From the NCBI GenBank assembly GCA_018402525.1, contig JAGYIR010000015.1, forward strand, positions 1 through 64,000: DNA of 64,000 nucleotides, read 5' to 3'. The notes below the pieces were generated by a model. It did not search any database. It saw nothing but the letters and a program-made list of their open reading frames with translations, and was not told where the DNA came from. How positions within the stretch are numbered: position 1 is the stretch's first letter; each line of letters opens with the position of its first letter. A program made the position numbers and the translations under genes. Origin of the DNA: Crocinitomicaceae bacterium (GTDB taxonomy: Bacteria; Bacteroidota; Bacteroidia; Flavobacteriales_D; Crocinitomicaceae). Positions 46,235-54,083 of the stretch are shown in pieces.

Positions 46235-46840
46235 TTAGAAATTATCTTTTGTCTTTTCCATCATATTTGCAAGGAAATCACGTGCTCGAAATAGTTGAGC
46301 TTTTACTGTTCCTAGTGGAAGGTTTAATTCCTCAGAGATTTCTTCGTAACTCAATTCTTCAAAGTAGCGCTTTTCTACGAGGATCCGGTAACGAGGCTTA
46401 AGTTTGTTAACCAGTTCACGCATGTGCACAACCTTTTGCTTGTGCATGATAGTTTCTTCTGGGTCGAGGGTATTGCTCTCTGCATCAAAGAAAAGTACTT
46501 CTCCGTCATCGGTTGTTACGCCTGAATCCATGGAAGTCACTTTGATACGCTTTTTGCGAATAAAATCGATGCAATTGTTTGAGGCAATTTTGAAAAGCCA
46601 AGTAGAAAATGCGTAATTGGGTGTGTATTGTTCTAATCGATTGAATGCTTTTCCAAACGCTTCGATGGTTAAGTCGTCTGCATCGTCCGTATTGTTTACC
46701 ATTTTGAGCATGGTAAAATAAATGGATTCACGGTATTTGCCCATTAATTCAGCATAAGCGGATTGATCGCCCTTGATAGCAGCATCGATGAGGGTTAAAT
46801 CCCGCTGCGCCTTATCTGATAAATGACTATTGTCTACCAT
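46235..46840 (-). CDS. RNA polymerase sigma factor, ECF (sigma-70 family)
   Basis: A 201-residue ECF sigma factor. Region 2 (about 25-100) includes DADDLTIEAFGKAFNRLEQY and FSTWLFKIASNNCIDFIRKKR, for core binding and -10 recognition. Region 4 (about 140-190) includes LVEKRYFEELSYEEISEELNLPLGTVKAQLFRARDFL, a helix-turn-helix for the -35 region. There is no adjacent anti-sigma gene, so control is not through a neighbour. A 7-bp overlap with the upstream glycosyltransferase gene and a 3-bp gap to rsmG indicate one operon. The regulon is unknown; similar sigma factors are abundant in Flavobacteriales. Confidence 0.93.
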   Translation of the reverse strand: MVDNSHLSDKAQRDLTLIDAAIKGDQSAYAELMGKYRESIYFTMLKMVNNTDDADDLTIEAFGKAFNRLEQYTPNYAFSTWLFKIASNNCIDFIRKKRIKVTSMDSGVTTDDGEVLFFDAESNTLDPEETIMHKQKVVHMRELVNKLKPRYRILVEKRYFEELSYEEISEELNLPLGTVKAQLFRARDFLANMMEKTKDNF

Positions 46841-47966
46841 TTGTTTTTGTCCTTTTTATCAATTGCATAGTACAAAGCAGGTGCGAAAAACGCATACGCA
46901 ATGTCCAATAAAGGAAGCAATGCAATAAATGTCGACTCATTCAATTTCTTAAAGGCTTTCCCTAATACAATCCATTTTATCGCTAACACGAAGATGAAAA
47001 TAGCCAAAGTCAACCAAATGAAATTGGAGTCAAACAACAAAGTAACAAAGGAAATGAGCATTAACAACAGGGTGAGCGGATAGATTCCTAACATTAATTT
47101 TTTGATAACCTTGTAGCGATCAGTCGTAGTGAAGTGTCGCGACTTTTGCCGAACCCATTTTTCCCACGTCGAAGCTGGATCTGAGTGACAATAAGCATCT
47201 GGTTCAATGTTGATCGTGTAGTTTCTTTTTTTCGCCGCTTCTTGCACAAATAAATCATCATCTCCGGAAGATAAAGAGTAATGCGATTTGAATCCTGAAA
47301 CACTGTTAAAGACTGATTTGGTATACGCCATATTTCGACCGATTCCCATGTAGGGGAGACCAGCTTTGGCAAACGAAAAGTAGTTCAATGCAATCCACGC
47401 TGTATCGAACCTAATAATTCTGTTGAGCAATCCCTTTTTCTTTTTGTAGGGACCGTATCCAAGAACGATTTCATGTTTTTCACTGAACGAATTACTCATA
47501 CTTCTCAACCATTGATTACTCGCAGGTCGACAATCAGCGTCAGTAAATACTAGATGCTCGTATTTTGCACCTTTAATTCCAATTGTCAACGGAAGTTTTT
47601 GCCGTATTTGAGGTGTTCACTTTTTTCAACAGTGATGACCTTCATATTGGGGAACTCATGCTCGTAGGCGTCTAAGATGTACTTGGAATCATCCATGGAT
47701 TGATGGTTGATGACTACCACTTCAAAATTTGGATAATCTTGATCGAAAATGAATGGTAGGTTCTTAAATAAATTATCAGCTTCATTTCTTGCCGCGATAA
47801 TTATGGATAACCCTGGAAGATCACTACTTTTTTGTCTCGTTTTATGGAAGGCTAAGCGACTATAAATCAACGCGACAATCAGGAGTTGAATTGCGGAGAA
47901 AATGGCAAAACATACAAACAAGTAGGTTCCTAGGGAGTCATCAAATTCAGGAAGATATTCCAACAT
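46834..47966 (-). CDS. Family 2 glycosyltransferase (one frameshift near 47596)
   Basis: A membrane glycosyltransferase of about 378 residues. The N-terminal frame has a membrane span (LFVCFAIFSAIQLLIVALIY), LSIIIAARNEADNLFKNLP and FEVVVINHQSMDDSK. The second frame carries HLVFTDADCRPASNQWL (DxD-like), SLSSGDDDLFVQEA, EKWVRQKSRHF and C-terminal hydrophobic spans. They join at TTTTT 47596-47600; one additional base there gives KYGKKLPLTIGIKGAKYEHL. The start is set at ATG 47966 (MLEYLPEF) rather than 47993. It is probably an inner-membrane enzyme acting on a lipid- or polysaccharide-linked acceptor, and the first gene of the operon with sigma factor and rsmG. Confidence 0.83.
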
Positions 47967-48010
47967 TGCTTTTGCTTTGTACAAATATGGCACGCTTTGT
48001 CAAATACATT

Positions 48011-48018
48011 TATCTTTG
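48011..48018 (+). promoter_or_regulatory. -7 box TATCTTTG upstream of tgt
   Basis: A perfect TAnnTTTG match 23 bases before the tgt ATG (48042), the likely promoter for the tgt-lptFG-xth unit. Confidence 0.5.
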
Positions 48019-48041
48019 TTGCGTTTACTTATTAACAATTT

Positions 48042-49172
48042 ATGCACTTTACACTCGAACATACTGATAGTGAATCCAAGGCTAGAGCAGGGGTATTACA
48101 TACAGATCATGGAATTATTGAGACCCCCATATTTATGCCGGTTGGAACAGCGGGAACGGTGAAGGGAGTGCATCAGCATGAGTTGGAGGAAGATATCAAA
48201 GCCCAGATCATTTTGGGAAACACCTACCACCTTTTTTTGCGTCCAGGATTAGATGTCATTGAACCTGCGGGTGGATTGCACAAGTTTATCAATTGGGAGA
48301 AACCGATTTTGACGGACAGCGGGGGGTATCAGGTTTATTCACTTTCAGGAGCAAGAAAGATCAAGGAAGAAGGTGTGACGTTTCAATCGCATATTGATGG
48401 AAGTTATCATTTTTTCTCTCCAGAGAGAGCAATAGATATACAGCGATCCATTGGTGCTGACATCATCATGGCATTTGATGAATGTACGCCTTATCCATGC
48501 GACTATGATTATGCAAAGCGCTCCATGCACATGACACATCGCTGGTTAAAACGATGCTTCAATCAAATGGATGCGACTGAGTCAAAATACGGTCACGAAC
48601 AAGCGTTGTTTCCAATTATTCAAGGAAGTACGTACGATGATTTGAGAAAGGAATCCGCTGAGACGATTGCTTCCTATGATGCCGTTGGAAATGCCATTGG
48701 AGGTTTGTCTGTCGGAGAACCTGATGAAGAGTTGTACAAAACTACGGACTTGGTCTGCGCTATTTTACCCGAAGATAAACCGCGTTATTTGATGGGAGTT
48801 GGAACTCCGATTAACTTGTTGGAGTGTATTTCCATGGGAATTGATATGTTCGATTGTGTGATGCCGTCGAGAAATGCACGTCACGGAATGTTGTTCACTT
48901 CTGAAGGAATCATGAACATCAAGAATAAAAAGTGGGAGAAGGATTTTTCTCCGCTAGATCCAAACGGGACGTCATACGTTGATAGTACTTACAGCAAAGC
49001 CTATCTGCGACATTTAATGCATTCGAAGGAACATTTAGCGATGCAGATAGCGACAATTCACAACCTTGCGTTTTATTTGTGGTTGGTTACAGAGGCGCGA
49101 AAACAAATCAAAGCGGGCACTTTTGTTGCATGGAAAAATAACATGATCCCCAAATTAGGCAATCGTTTGTAG
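48042..49172 (+). CDS. tgt: tRNA-guanine transglycosylase (TGT), zinc cysteines replaced
   Basis: A 376-residue TIM-barrel enzyme that exchanges G34 of tRNA Asp/Asn/His/Tyr for a queuosine precursor. Present: GTVKGVHQHELEE, ILTDSGGYQVYSL (catalytic Asp region), IIMAFDECTPYP, LFPIIQGSTYDDLRKESAE, AIGGLSVGEP and FDCVMPSRNARHG (nucleophile Asp). The usual zinc site near the C-terminus (CxCxxC in a D-P-x-C-x-C-x-x-C context) reads DPNGTSYVDSTYSKAYLRHL, so all three Cys are replaced by Gly309, Ser311 and Asp314. The following His remains. The enzyme is probably active with another structural solution. It is first gene of a tight three-gene operon with lptFG and xth. Confidence 0.93.
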   Translation: MHFTLEHTDSESKARAGVLHTDHGIIETPIFMPVGTAGTVKGVHQHELEEDIKAQIILGNTYHLFLRPGLDVIEPAGGLHKFINWEKPILTDSGGYQVYSLSGARKIKEEGVTFQSHIDGSYHFFSPERAIDIQRSIGADIIMAFDECTPYPCDYDYAKRSMHMTHRWLKRCFNQMDATESKYGHEQALFPIIQGSTYDDLRKESAETIASYDAVGNAIGGLSVGEPDEELYKTTDLVCAILPEDKPRYLMGVGTPINLLECISMGIDMFDCVMPSRNARHGMLFTSEGIMNIKNKKWEKDFSPLDPNGTSYVDSTYSKAYLRHLMHSKEHLAMQIATIHNLAFYLWLVTEARKQIKAGTFVAWKNNMIPKLGNRL

Positions 49173-50249
49173 ATGTTAAAAATCATAGATCGATATATCA
49201 TTCGCAAGTTCTTAAGTACCTTCTTCTTTATGTTGGCGGTGATTATGATCTTGGCTACGGTGTTCGATTTGTCGGATAAATTAGGTGAATTCATCGATAA
49301 CCGAGCTTCTGCCAAAGAAGTGATTTTTGAATATTACGTCAACTTCATATTGTTCTACAGCAATATGTTCTCGTCCATGATCATTTTTATTTCAGTGATT
49401 TGGTTCACGGCGAAAATGGCGCAGGATACAGAAATCATCCCGATTTGGAACAGCGGTCGCAAATTCAGTCGATTTGTTCGTCCTTACATGATTGCTGCTA
49501 CATTCCTGATGATTATCTCATTGATTTTTAACCACTTCATCATTCCTCCTTCGAACAGCACGCGACTGGAGTTTGAAGAACGCTTTTATCGAAGAGCGAT
49601 GACAGTATTGAATTACCATGCAGAGTTTCCAGGGAATGAAGTTGTTTACTTCACCAGTTACACGGCTGAAACAGATTTGATCAATAATTTTGTCGTGGAG
49701 AAGTGGGACGGAAAGGGAAATCTTTTGGGATTTGTGAAGGCAGGAACGGCTAGAAATATCTATGGTACCAAAGACTGGAAACTTTTCAATTACTATTCAC
49801 GAAAGGTTGGTTATCCCAATGATATCATTGAAGAAGGAGCTGAGAAGGACACCGTTTTTCAGTTTGATATAGGCGAAATGGCCACCCGAGACAATATTGC
49901 GGAGGCGATGAATTATTTCGAATTAAAGAAATTCATTGAACGGGAACGAAAAAAGGGATCACCTATGGTTTCAACCTATGAAATTGAATTGTACCAGCGT
50001 ACGTCCTATCCCTTTGCAACGTATGTATTGACAATCATAGGAATTGCCGTCGCCAGTAGAAAGAAACGGGGTGGAGTAGGTATAAATATTGCGATTGGAC
50101 TGGGTATTATCTTCATCTACATTTTTGCGATGAAAGTCACCACCGTTGCTGCCATAAATTTAGGATTTCCTGCAATGATAGCAGTTTGGGTGCCGAATGT
50201 CTTGTTTGGAGGAGTGGCGTATATACTATATAGGAAAGCGATGAGATAA
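49173..50249 (+). CDS. LptF/LptG-family lipopolysaccharide export permease
   Basis: A 358-residue inner-membrane protein of the YjgP/YjgQ (LptF/LptG) family. Three N-terminal membrane spans (including FLSTFFFMLAVIMILATVF and YMIAATFLMIISLIF), a central periplasmic jellyroll-like domain (about 130-265) and three C-terminal spans (YPFATYVLTIIGIAVASRKKRGG, GIGLGIIFIYIFAMKVTTVAAI) are seen. With LptB it extracts lipopolysaccharide from the inner membrane for transport to the surface. F or G cannot be told apart. The start codon directly follows the tgt stop, so translation is coupled. Confidence 0.9.
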   Translation: MLKIIDRYIIRKFLSTFFFMLAVIMILATVFDLSDKLGEFIDNRASAKEVIFEYYVNFILFYSNMFSSMIIFISVIWFTAKMAQDTEIIPIWNSGRKFSRFVRPYMIAATFLMIISLIFNHFIIPPSNSTRLEFEERFYRRAMTVLNYHAEFPGNEVVYFTSYTAETDLINNFVVEKWDGKGNLLGFVKAGTARNIYGTKDWKLFNYYSRKVGYPNDIIEEGAEKDTVFQFDIGEMATRDNIAEAMNYFELKKFIERERKKGSPMVSTYEIELYQRTSYPFATYVLTIIGIAVASRKKRGGVGINIAIGLGIIFIYIFAMKVTTVAAINLGFPAMIAVWVPNVLFGGVAYILYRKAMR

Positions 50250-50298
50250 TTTTAGTGTGACTTTTATATCTTTACCTCAATTAAAAAAAACTTCAAAA

Positions 50299-51063
50299 AT
50301 GCAGATACTTTCCTTCAATGTAAATGGAATCCGTGCGATTGCTCAAAAAGATTTTTTCAGTGATATAAAGCGCTTAGACGCTGATATTGTTTGTTTGCAG
50401 GAAACGAAGGCGACTGTCGAACAGGTAAAGGAAACGTTACAGGATCAGTTGACTGGCTACCATATTTTCGCGAATGAAGCGGAACGAAAGGGGTACTCGG
50501 GAACGGCAATTTTATCAAAGACAGCACCAGTTTCGGTGACGTATGATATTGGAATTTCTGAACACGATCAAGAGGGTAGGGTGATTTGTGCTGAATTCAG
50601 TGACTTTTTTGTTATTACGGTCTACGTCCCGAATTCGGGAAGTGATTTGCGTCGATTGGAATACCGACAAACGTGGGACAATGACTTTTTTAACTATATC
50701 AAATCATTGGAAGCTAAAAAGCCTGTGATTGTTTGCGGCGATTTTAACGTAGCACACAAGGAGATTGATTTGGCGCGTCCAAAGGCCAATTACAACAAGT
50801 CAGCTGGATTTATGCAAGAAGAGATTGACGGAATGGACCGTTATACTTCGAATGGACTTATAGACACCTTTCGTTTAAAACAAGGTGATGCTGTTAAATA
50901 CTCATGGTGGAGCTACCGTGGTGGAGCACGTGGTAAGAATGTTGGCTGGAGGATTGATTACTTTTTGGTCTCAGAAAATCTTACCAGCAAAATCGCCGAC
51001 GCATTCATTTTAAATGATGTTCACGGTTCGGATCATTGTCCCGTTGGTGTGAAACTAGTCTAA
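50299..51063 (+). CDS. xth: Exodeoxyribonuclease III (AP endonuclease)
   Basis: A 254-residue member of the exonuclease-endonuclease-phosphatase family that cleaves DNA at abasic sites in base-excision repair. Catalytic features in order: LSFNVNGIRA, CLQETKAT (metal Glu), GYSGTAILSK, ITVYVPNSG, VCGDFNVAHKEID (Asp, Asn) and GWRIDYFLVS, then GSDHCPVGV (Asp-His). ATG 50299 is preferred over 50257, because the family begins with MQILSFNVNG. It lies 49 bp after lptFG and probably belongs to the same operon. The stop is 2 bp from the convergent cyanophycinase gene. Confidence 0.94.
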   Translation: MQILSFNVNGIRAIAQKDFFSDIKRLDADIVCLQETKATVEQVKETLQDQLTGYHIFANEAERKGYSGTAILSKTAPVSVTYDIGISEHDQEGRVICAEFSDFFVITVYVPNSGSDLRRLEYRQTWDNDFFNYIKSLEAKKPVIVCGDFNVAHKEIDLARPKANYNKSAGFMQEEIDGMDRYTSNGLIDTFRLKQGDAVKYSWWSYRGGARGKNVGWRIDYFLVSENLTSKIADAFILNDVHGSDHCPVGVKLV

Positions 51064-51065
51064 AA

Positions 51066-52367
51066 CTATTGTTTTACAATGTTAAATTGCTGGTTTAAAT
51101 TATTGCTTTTAACCGCCACAATATAAACACCATTTTCTAAGTCATCCGTTTCAAGATTCAACGTATTCACTTGCGGATTATTGATTTGTATCACAATTCT
51201 CCCTGTGTGATCAAAAACCGTAATTTCCTGTATTTCATATTCGTTTGAACTTATTGAAATCACATCACTGAAAGGGTTTGGGTAGACCGAAATCGAAGCG
51301 TTTAATTGGTCATGGTCAATTGTATTTGCCGTACAATTGATTGCCGTGCTGTTAGATTCTAAAAGCGTTCCATTATCAACGTACCAGTTTTGCCAAACAC
51401 CACCATTTCCCGTTTGCCAATCGTTTAAATCGAAGGTGTTTGTCCCCGCAAGCGTTCCTTTTACAGCATATACTTTTAATGCTTCGCCTCCTAAGTTCCA
51501 ATTCAGAGGTGTGTTGTTCGTACACGTTTCAGGAAGTCGATTCGCTAACTCACAATTCGTTTGAATGAAATAGGCGTTGTCATCATAAGTCGGAAATTGC
51601 CCATAAACGTGTGCTATTCCATTTTCATCAATACAGACAGCCGTATATTCGTCACACGCAATTCCTTTAATTTCGATTCCATCATCTGTGAATGTCCGCG
51701 CAATAAACGTAACCTGTCTTCCTTTTCGATCAGGATTATCGTAGTGCGTATCTGTTATCACATTAGACATATACGGAGCATGCAGAAAATCTTCTGAATC
51801 AACGGTCACATTATTATTGTATGGATTAGCAAGTGCTGTCGGAGAAGTTACAGTTCCATTCTCCGCTGAAAAATAATATCCACCTAGAATTGCCATTCCT
51901 GCGCTAGTTCCCCCAACAACTATCGATCGGTTTTCAATTCCTTCATTGATTAGATCCGAAATCGTATTTCCTCTCCAATACGAGATATAGTTCCATTGAT
52001 CTCCACCGGCAAACCAAATCGCTTCAGCGTTCATAATTTTTTGATGAATATAGGTCTCACTGCTCGCTGTGGCGTCATTAAAAACGATTGTTTCAACCGA
52101 GTTTACTGTCACACCTAGATCCGTATAGAAATAGTCATTGTAGCCGTCTGATCCACTAGCTCGAAGTACTAAGATATCACCACCATTTGCACGCTGTAGA
52201 AACCATTTCATGGCTTCATCTTCCTCTGTTGCTCCACCCATAAGGCAAACTCCACCAGAAGGAGTTGAAACAAGGTCTATTGCATTTCCCGTAAAATAGG
52301 AAGTGTAATTCTGAGCATATACAGAACTTAGTAGTAATCCACAAATGAGTAAGGTGATTGATTTCAT
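51066..52367 (-). CDS. Secreted cyanophycinase-like peptidase (S51) with T9SS sorting domain
   Basis: A 433-residue secreted protein with signal peptide (1-18, ending VYAQ). The peptidase S51 domain (about 30-290) contains GGVCLMGGATEEDEAM, the AIWFAGGDQWNY segment and VVGGTSAGMAILGGYYF with the nucleophile Ser in GTSAG, as in cyanophycinase and dipeptidase E. Cyanophycinase cuts the beta-Asp-Arg polymer cyanophycin. A C-terminal type IX sorting domain follows (about 355-433, SVYPNPFSDVISI ... VYIVAVKSN). Export by T9SS suggests that it digests cyanophycin or another isoaspartyl peptide released by other bacteria. No cyanophycin synthetase is in the window. Confidence 0.88.
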   Translation of the reverse strand: MKSITLLICGLLLSSVYAQNYTSYFTGNAIDLVSTPSGGVCLMGGATEEDEAMKWFLQRANGGDILVLRASGSDGYNDYFYTDLGVTVNSVETIVFNDATASSETYIHQKIMNAEAIWFAGGDQWNYISYWRGNTISDLINEGIENRSIVVGGTSAGMAILGGYYFSAENGTVTSPTALANPYNNNVTVDSEDFLHAPYMSNVITDTHYDNPDRKGRQVTFIARTFTDDGIEIKGIACDEYTAVCIDENGIAHVYGQFPTYDDNAYFIQTNCELANRLPETCTNNTPLNWNLGGEALKVYAVKGTLAGTNTFDLNDWQTGNGGVWQNWYVDNGTLLESNSTAINCTANTIDHDQLNASISVYPNPFSDVISISSNEYEIQEITVFDHTGRIVIQINNPQVNTLNLETDDLENGVYIVAVKSNNLNQQFNIVKQ

Positions 52368-52381
52368 TTTTAGTTTTACTT

Positions 52382-52389
52382 CAAACTTA
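52382..52389 (-). promoter_or_regulatory. -7 box TAAGTTTG upstream of cyanophycinase gene
   Basis: The minus strand reads TAAGTTTG, a TAnnTTTG match 14 bases before the ATG at 52367. Confidence 0.45.
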
Positions 52390-52442
52390 GCTAAAAACGC
52401 TGAAACCTTATCAAGAACTATATTTACGAATGTGTTAATTTC

Positions 52443-53651
52443 TTAAAAGTTCACCTGTAGCTGTAATCTCAAAAGACTACCTGTTTGATAATTATCGCGT
52501 AGAATAAAATCTTCATATCGTCTATTTGAAAACGTGTACATCGCGACAATTTCAAAGTTTTTGTATGGTAACCATTCTATCCCAAATTCATATTCATTCA
52601 TGTGATAGCTACGTGTGTCACGTTCGTGCTTTTTACCTCCTTTGTAATACTGCATGCGGACAAAAGGGTAGATCAACTGATTTTTCACGGGAATTCGTGC
52701 ATTCACCGTTACATATCCTCCTAAAAGCGGTTTTGTTTCAATGGTATTTGTCTCCTTGTTGAACTCGGGACCAACGCCTAAATTATATTCTGCTTGAAAT
52801 CCAATAGGTCGCGGATAAAGAACTGTTGTAAATGCTAAACGCTGATCGAGGTACGTTAAATTCTCTTTGTGGATTACACCCGGCGTCACATTTTTCGGAT
52901 CGATCGTATATGTTCCTGTGTAGGCCTGCACTCCAGGCTCAAAAATTTGACTTCCAATTTCGAATGGGTAAGTGATTCTTGATACTACGTGTACGTCCTT
53001 GTTTAAATCAGGTCTGTTTGCTGTCTGTCCGTTGTATACGCCAAGTCCAAACACGCCGTAATCCCCTGTTCCTTTGTACCCTTCTCTAACGAGCATAGAA
53101 AATCTTTTTCTTATCTTCTCTGGTGCCCAATAGAAAAACACACCGATATCTCGCTCATTGGAAACGGCGCTATTTAAGGCATCATTTCTATCAAGAGGTA
53201 AACGGTTCTGGCTCGACTGTAGGTTTTCAAATCCAAACGGGACTTTACTTTGACCAATTCTGAATCGGAACTCATTTTTTTTATCGAGTCCAACGTCAAA
53301 ATAGGCATCTCTAATTTGAACAAAATTCATTGCTCCACCACCTGGTGAGCTTGCAAAATCTGGTTGAATATAGAAATAGACGCGCGGATGAATTTGTCCA
53401 TACAGAATTACTCGAATACGACGAAAAAAGAAGCCTCCGGTTCCACCCCATGATTTATCACATTGTTCGCATCCTAAATCAGGATTTGTTTCCAATAGTC
53501 CGTTGTATCGTAATTGGGCATATCCTCTTATTTGTATGGATTCGTACCACTTTTTGGTAGCTGGAATTGGGGCAAGTGTGTCGTTTTGGCTATACCCGTT
53601 AAAATTGGCTAACAGTAGTAGAGTAAAAAATGGAAGTAGTTTTCTTTTCAT
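52443..53651 (-). CDS. Phosphate-selective porin O/P-like outer-membrane protein
   Basis: A 402-residue outer-membrane barrel with signal peptide (about 1-21, ending GYSQ). The sequence IRGYAQLRYNGLL, then FFFRRIRVILYGQIHPRVYFYIQPDF and FRFRIGQSKVPFGFENLQSSQ is typical of the porin_O_P family (OprO/OprP-like). It ends with an aromatic C-terminal strand (LLRLQLQVNF). Family members in Pseudomonas favour phosphate or polyphosphate; specificity here is unknown. It lies between the cyanophycinase gene and the ABC exporter, all on the minus strand but with large gaps, so probably monocistronic. Confidence 0.88.
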   Translation of the reverse strand: MKRKLLPFFTLLLLANFNGYSQNDTLAPIPATKKWYESIQIRGYAQLRYNGLLETNPDLGCEQCDKSWGGTGGFFFRRIRVILYGQIHPRVYFYIQPDFASSPGGGAMNFVQIRDAYFDVGLDKKNEFRFRIGQSKVPFGFENLQSSQNRLPLDRNDALNSAVSNERDIGVFFYWAPEKIRKRFSMLVREGYKGTGDYGVFGLGVYNGQTANRPDLNKDVHVVSRITYPFEIGSQIFEPGVQAYTGTYTIDPKNVTPGVIHKENLTYLDQRLAFTTVLYPRPIGFQAEYNLGVGPEFNKETNTIETKPLLGGYVTVNARIPVKNQLIYPFVRMQYYKGGKKHERDTRSYHMNEYEFGIEWLPYKNFEIVAMYTFSNRRYEDFILRDNYQTGSLLRLQLQVNF

Positions 53652-53930
53652 TTTATCGCTTTTTTTGCTGCGACAAATGTTGTGAGTTAATATTAATTTA
53701 AAAAATAAGAAATAGATACTTAATCATAAGGTAACATTAAATTGAGGTTGTTTCTCGAGAAGATTATTTTAAAAGCCACTTTAAATAAGCAAGTTGAGTT
53801 CGATTCGTGATGAATTTCTTTCAAGATGTCAGATAATATTAAATTAACATTGAGTTAACATTAGCTAGAGTTGAGCTAGATTTGTTTGAAGTGAAATTTC
53901 GATACAGTTAAATAATTTCCCGAGATGTAA

Positions 53931-54027
53931 TATTGCACCTGCATAACAAGCACAGAATGTGTAATTTCGTGATTTCGAAATATCGCACCTGCGAAGCAAG
54001 CACTGAAAGTAATATTTCGAAATATGA
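53931..54027. repeat. Two tandem 50-bp units of the CACCTGC palindromic subfamily
   Basis: Units at 53931-53980 and 53981-54027 share TAT(C/T)GCACCTGC, a GCAAGCAC-like segment and an ATTTCGAAAT end. A third copy is at 56445-56489. They lie in the 432-bp gap 53652-54083, the rest of which is AT-rich and without a recognisable gene. Confidence 0.6.
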
Positions 54028-54083
54028 ATATTTGAAACAGTGATGCTTTAAAACTCAGTCCATCAAGAAGATTAGATAGTAAT

